Shown: in pieces, positions 62,641-64,000 of the stretch
Layout: each line of letters opens with the position of its first letter
Numbering within the stretch: the first letter of the stretch is position 1
Notes under the pieces: generated by a model
What the model was told of the DNA's origin: nothing
Databases searched by the model: none
Seen by the model: only the letters and a program-made list of their open reading frames with translations
Position numbers and translations under genes: made by a program
Assembly (NCBI GenBank): GCA_015065725.1
Contig: SVPV01000002.1
Span: forward strand, 1 to 64,000
Reading direction: 5' to 3'
From: Oscillospiraceae bacterium
GTDB lineage: Bacteria > Bacillota > Clostridia > Oscillospirales > Acutalibacteraceae
Length of the DNA: 64,000 nucleotides

Positions 62641-63330
62641 TTAAGCTCCCAAGATTAGCTCGAGTAATTTACCCAGACCAAAGTCCAAAAGCCAAATAAA
62701 GATACCGATTAAAAGACACATAATAAGAACGATACCTGTGTTCTTAAGAACGTCTTTAATATTCGGCCACACGATTTTCTTAACTTCACTCTTATAATCA
62801 CGGAAGAAAAGAACAATACGCTTTAAGATGGTTTTCTTCGCACCCTTAGAAGCCAAGACTTCAAGATAATCGTCTATCAAAAGATAAGCAATACCTACAA
62901 CCGCAAAAGCTAAAAGACAAATAGGAATTAGCAATGCAGACGTTGTATATTTAGCACCTGCTGCTGCAAAGGGACGGAAGTCAACAAACTTAACGGGTTC
63001 AGAAAGAGCTACTACCAACATAAAGATGCCGGCACCCAAGCCAAAGGCTGGAGCTACATATCTAAACTTTTTGGATTTGAATGACAGGGCACTTGAAACA
63101 ACACCTATTACTGTAAGCCAGAAACAGAAAAGAAGCTTTACGGAGTGAGCTAACTGATAGCTTTGACCGTCAACCTCTATCTTGTTACCGAAAGCCAACT
63201 GTGCGGCAACGGGGGAAACGGTATTACCGTTTGCCTCAAAGCTTACAAAGCTTGTGAAGAAAAGCACCAAAGAAGCTACTGCTAAAACGATGGAAAGAAT
63301 TTGACAAATTTTATTTGCAATTTTCATCAT
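62641..63330 (-). CDS. secE: SecE translocase subunit with N-terminal four-helix membrane extension
   Basis: SecE clamps SecY in the protein-export channel. The C-terminal part (about 168-229) is a normal single-span SecE: an amphipathic helix RDYKSEVKKIVWP followed by a membrane helix. Before it are about 165 residues with four predicted membrane helices (about 7-28, 61-84, 90-112 and 128-152). Firmicute SecE is normally 60-80 residues. The ATG at 63330 is the natural start after GGCAGG; no in-frame start near residue 165 has a better site. It lies between rpmG and nusG as expected. Confidence 0.9.
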   Translation of the reverse strand: MMKIANKICQILSIVLAVASLVLFFTSFVSFEANGNTVSPVAAQLAFGNKIEVDGQSYQLAHSVKLLFCFWLTVIGVVSSALSFKSKKFRYVAPAFGLGAGIFMLVVALSEPVKFVDFRPFAAAGAKYTTSALLIPICLLAFAVVGIAYLLIDDYLEVLASKGAKKTILKRIVLFFRDYKSEVKKIVWPNIKDVLKNTGIVLIMCLLIGIFIWLLDFGLGKLLELILGA

Positions 63331-63338
63331 CCTGCCTC

Positions 63339-63488
63339 CTACTTTGTTTCTTTGTGTAGGGTGTGCTTCCTGCAGAACCTACAGTACTTGTTCATTTCAA
63401 GCCTATCAGGGTCGTTCTTCTTGTTTTTCATTGTGTTGTAGTTGCGTTGCTTGCACTCTGTACAAGCCAATGTGATTTTAACTCTCAT
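63339..63488 (-). CDS. rpmG: 50S ribosomal protein L33 (zinc-binding form)
   Basis: A 49-residue protein, [19 protein letters not shown], with CTEC and CRFC pairs forming a zinc ribbon, the zinc-containing form of L33. I start at 63488 after GGGAGGTG; in-frame ATGs upstream lie in the leader. It heads the rpmG-secE-nusG-rplK-rplA operon. Confidence 0.96.
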   Translation of the reverse strand: MRVKITLACTECKQRNYNTMKNKKNDPDRLEMNKYCRFCRKHTLHKETK

Positions 63489-63680
63489 AACGGCACCTCC
63501 CGCTTTACGGAAATATTTTTTGCTTTTACCCATGCACTGTAAAAAAACAGTTGTAAAAGTAAACGCCTCCCTCTTGGCAAATGCTCTCAACAGATACGGA
63601 CAAAGGTCCGCAAAGCACATCAAATATCAAACATTTAGCCAAAAATTCTTAATGCAAAAAAAAAGAACCTTTCAGAGGTG
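63489..63680 (-). promoter_or_regulatory. Untranslated leader of rpmG
   Basis: About 190 bases of transcript precede L33. On the minus strand there is a CGGAC/GTCCG hairpin with a four-base loop (63597-63610) and an ACTGT/ACAGT hairpin around a T-run near 63545. No known leader family is recognised. Confidence 0.4.
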
Positions 63681-63685
63681 ATAGA

Positions 63686-63714
63686 ATTATACCACAACCA
63701 GTCCCAAAGGTCAA
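63686..63714 (-). promoter_or_regulatory. Sigma-A promoter for rpmG-secE-nusG-rplK-rplA
   Basis: On the minus strand TTGACC (63709-63714), 17 bases, TATAAT (63686-63691), a strong match. Confidence 0.85.
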
Positions 63715-64000
63715 GCATTTTTTCCATATTTTTAAAATCAGCATTTGGTCGGTTACTCATACGCTACATATAATATGTATATGCCTGTACTATCTTTACT
63801 TAATTATAAATAATATGCTAGCACTAACAAAAATATTCATCATCATTAATTCTAAGACTTGTTTTTCGGCAAAACCGATGAAGTTAACGAAAAAAATTAT
63901 CAAAATTGTAATTTTTTATTACAAGATTAAAAAAGAGAGGAATCCCCTTAACAAAGCCATTTAACAAGGTTTTGAAACAATTATATTATAGTGTTTTCAC
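63715..64000. other. AT-rich end of the window, no gene seen
   Basis: I find no coding sequence, tRNA or terminator. The only structure is an inverted repeat TTGTAAT/ATTACAA (63906-63924) around five Ts, which may be chance in this composition. The neighbouring gene lies outside the window. Confidence 0.5.

Noticed and set aside
63715..64000. tRNA or small RNA at the right end
   Set aside because: No cloverleaf or strong hairpin-terminator could be folded; only one short AT-rich inverted repeat.

Overview
The window looks like chromosomal backbone from an anaerobic Firmicute of class Clostridia, probably an Oscillospirales/Ruminococcus-type gut organism. The evidence is a moderately AT-rich sequence, strong GGAGG ribosome binding sites, clean TTGACA-17-TATAAT promoters, a sporulation gene set (yabP, yabQ, a SpoVB-like flippase), meso-diaminopimelate dehydrogenase, and an NADH-linked [FeFe]-hydrogenase operon. 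No CRISPR array, transposase gene or prophage is visible.

Layout. 1-6035 (minus): the S10 ribosomal protein operon from rpsJ to the start of rplE, with its own promoter and a structured leader. 6390-14014 (minus): operon rnj-rplI-dnaB-tilS-hpt-ftsH. 14129-16309: divergent cysK and ddh, each with a near-consensus promoter. 16324-18364 (minus): groES-groEL behind a promoter overlapped by a CtsR-type box. 18404-26672 (minus): cell-division, sporulation and ribosome-quality-control genes (hup, rqcP, yabP, yabQ, divIC, yabR), a class I fumarase alpha subunit, an rRNA methyltransferase and a lipid kinase, plus an upstream zinc-ribbon/nucleosidase/flippase operon. 26696-34461 (minus): recJ-relA-dtd-MBL-hemZ-nucleoside kinase. 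34518-34681 (plus): tRNA-Cys with promoter and terminator. 34870-37145 (plus): the accessory island, holding a SAP-domain protein with a FokI-like nuclease domain followed closely by two microcompartment (BMC) shell-like proteins. 37176-45553 (minus): a ten-gene [FeFe]-hydrogenase operon that includes a sensor-type hydrogenase homologue, two histidine-kinase-like ATPases, two DRTGG proteins and a PHP phosphoesterase. 45872-60143 (plus): polA, a phosphatase-RimI fusion, tsaD, a lipid kinase, mreBCD-PBP2, a MinD-like ATPase with a degenerate methylglyoxal synthase, hisS and aspS. 60190-60749 (plus): a possible structured RNA ahead of a small membrane protein. 60771-63714 (minus): rpmG-secE-nusG-rplK-rplA.

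How the genes work together. Most of the window is growth machinery: translation, protein folding, replication initiation, stringent response, cell shape and division. The redox part couples NADH and ferredoxin oxidation to H2 production, with a built-in sensory/regulatory module. The most unusual part is 34.5-37.1 kb, where a visibly AT-richer nuclease gene sits between a tRNA gene and a pair of orphan BMC shell-like genes. One shell protein has a cysteine at the predicted pore, and the pair converges on the hydrogenase operon.

Other observations to check are a methylglyoxal synthase lacking three active-site residues, a SecE with a large extra membrane domain, paired H-cluster motif substitutions in the two hydrogenase-like proteins, and the leader/terminator structure at 60.2-60.4 kb.
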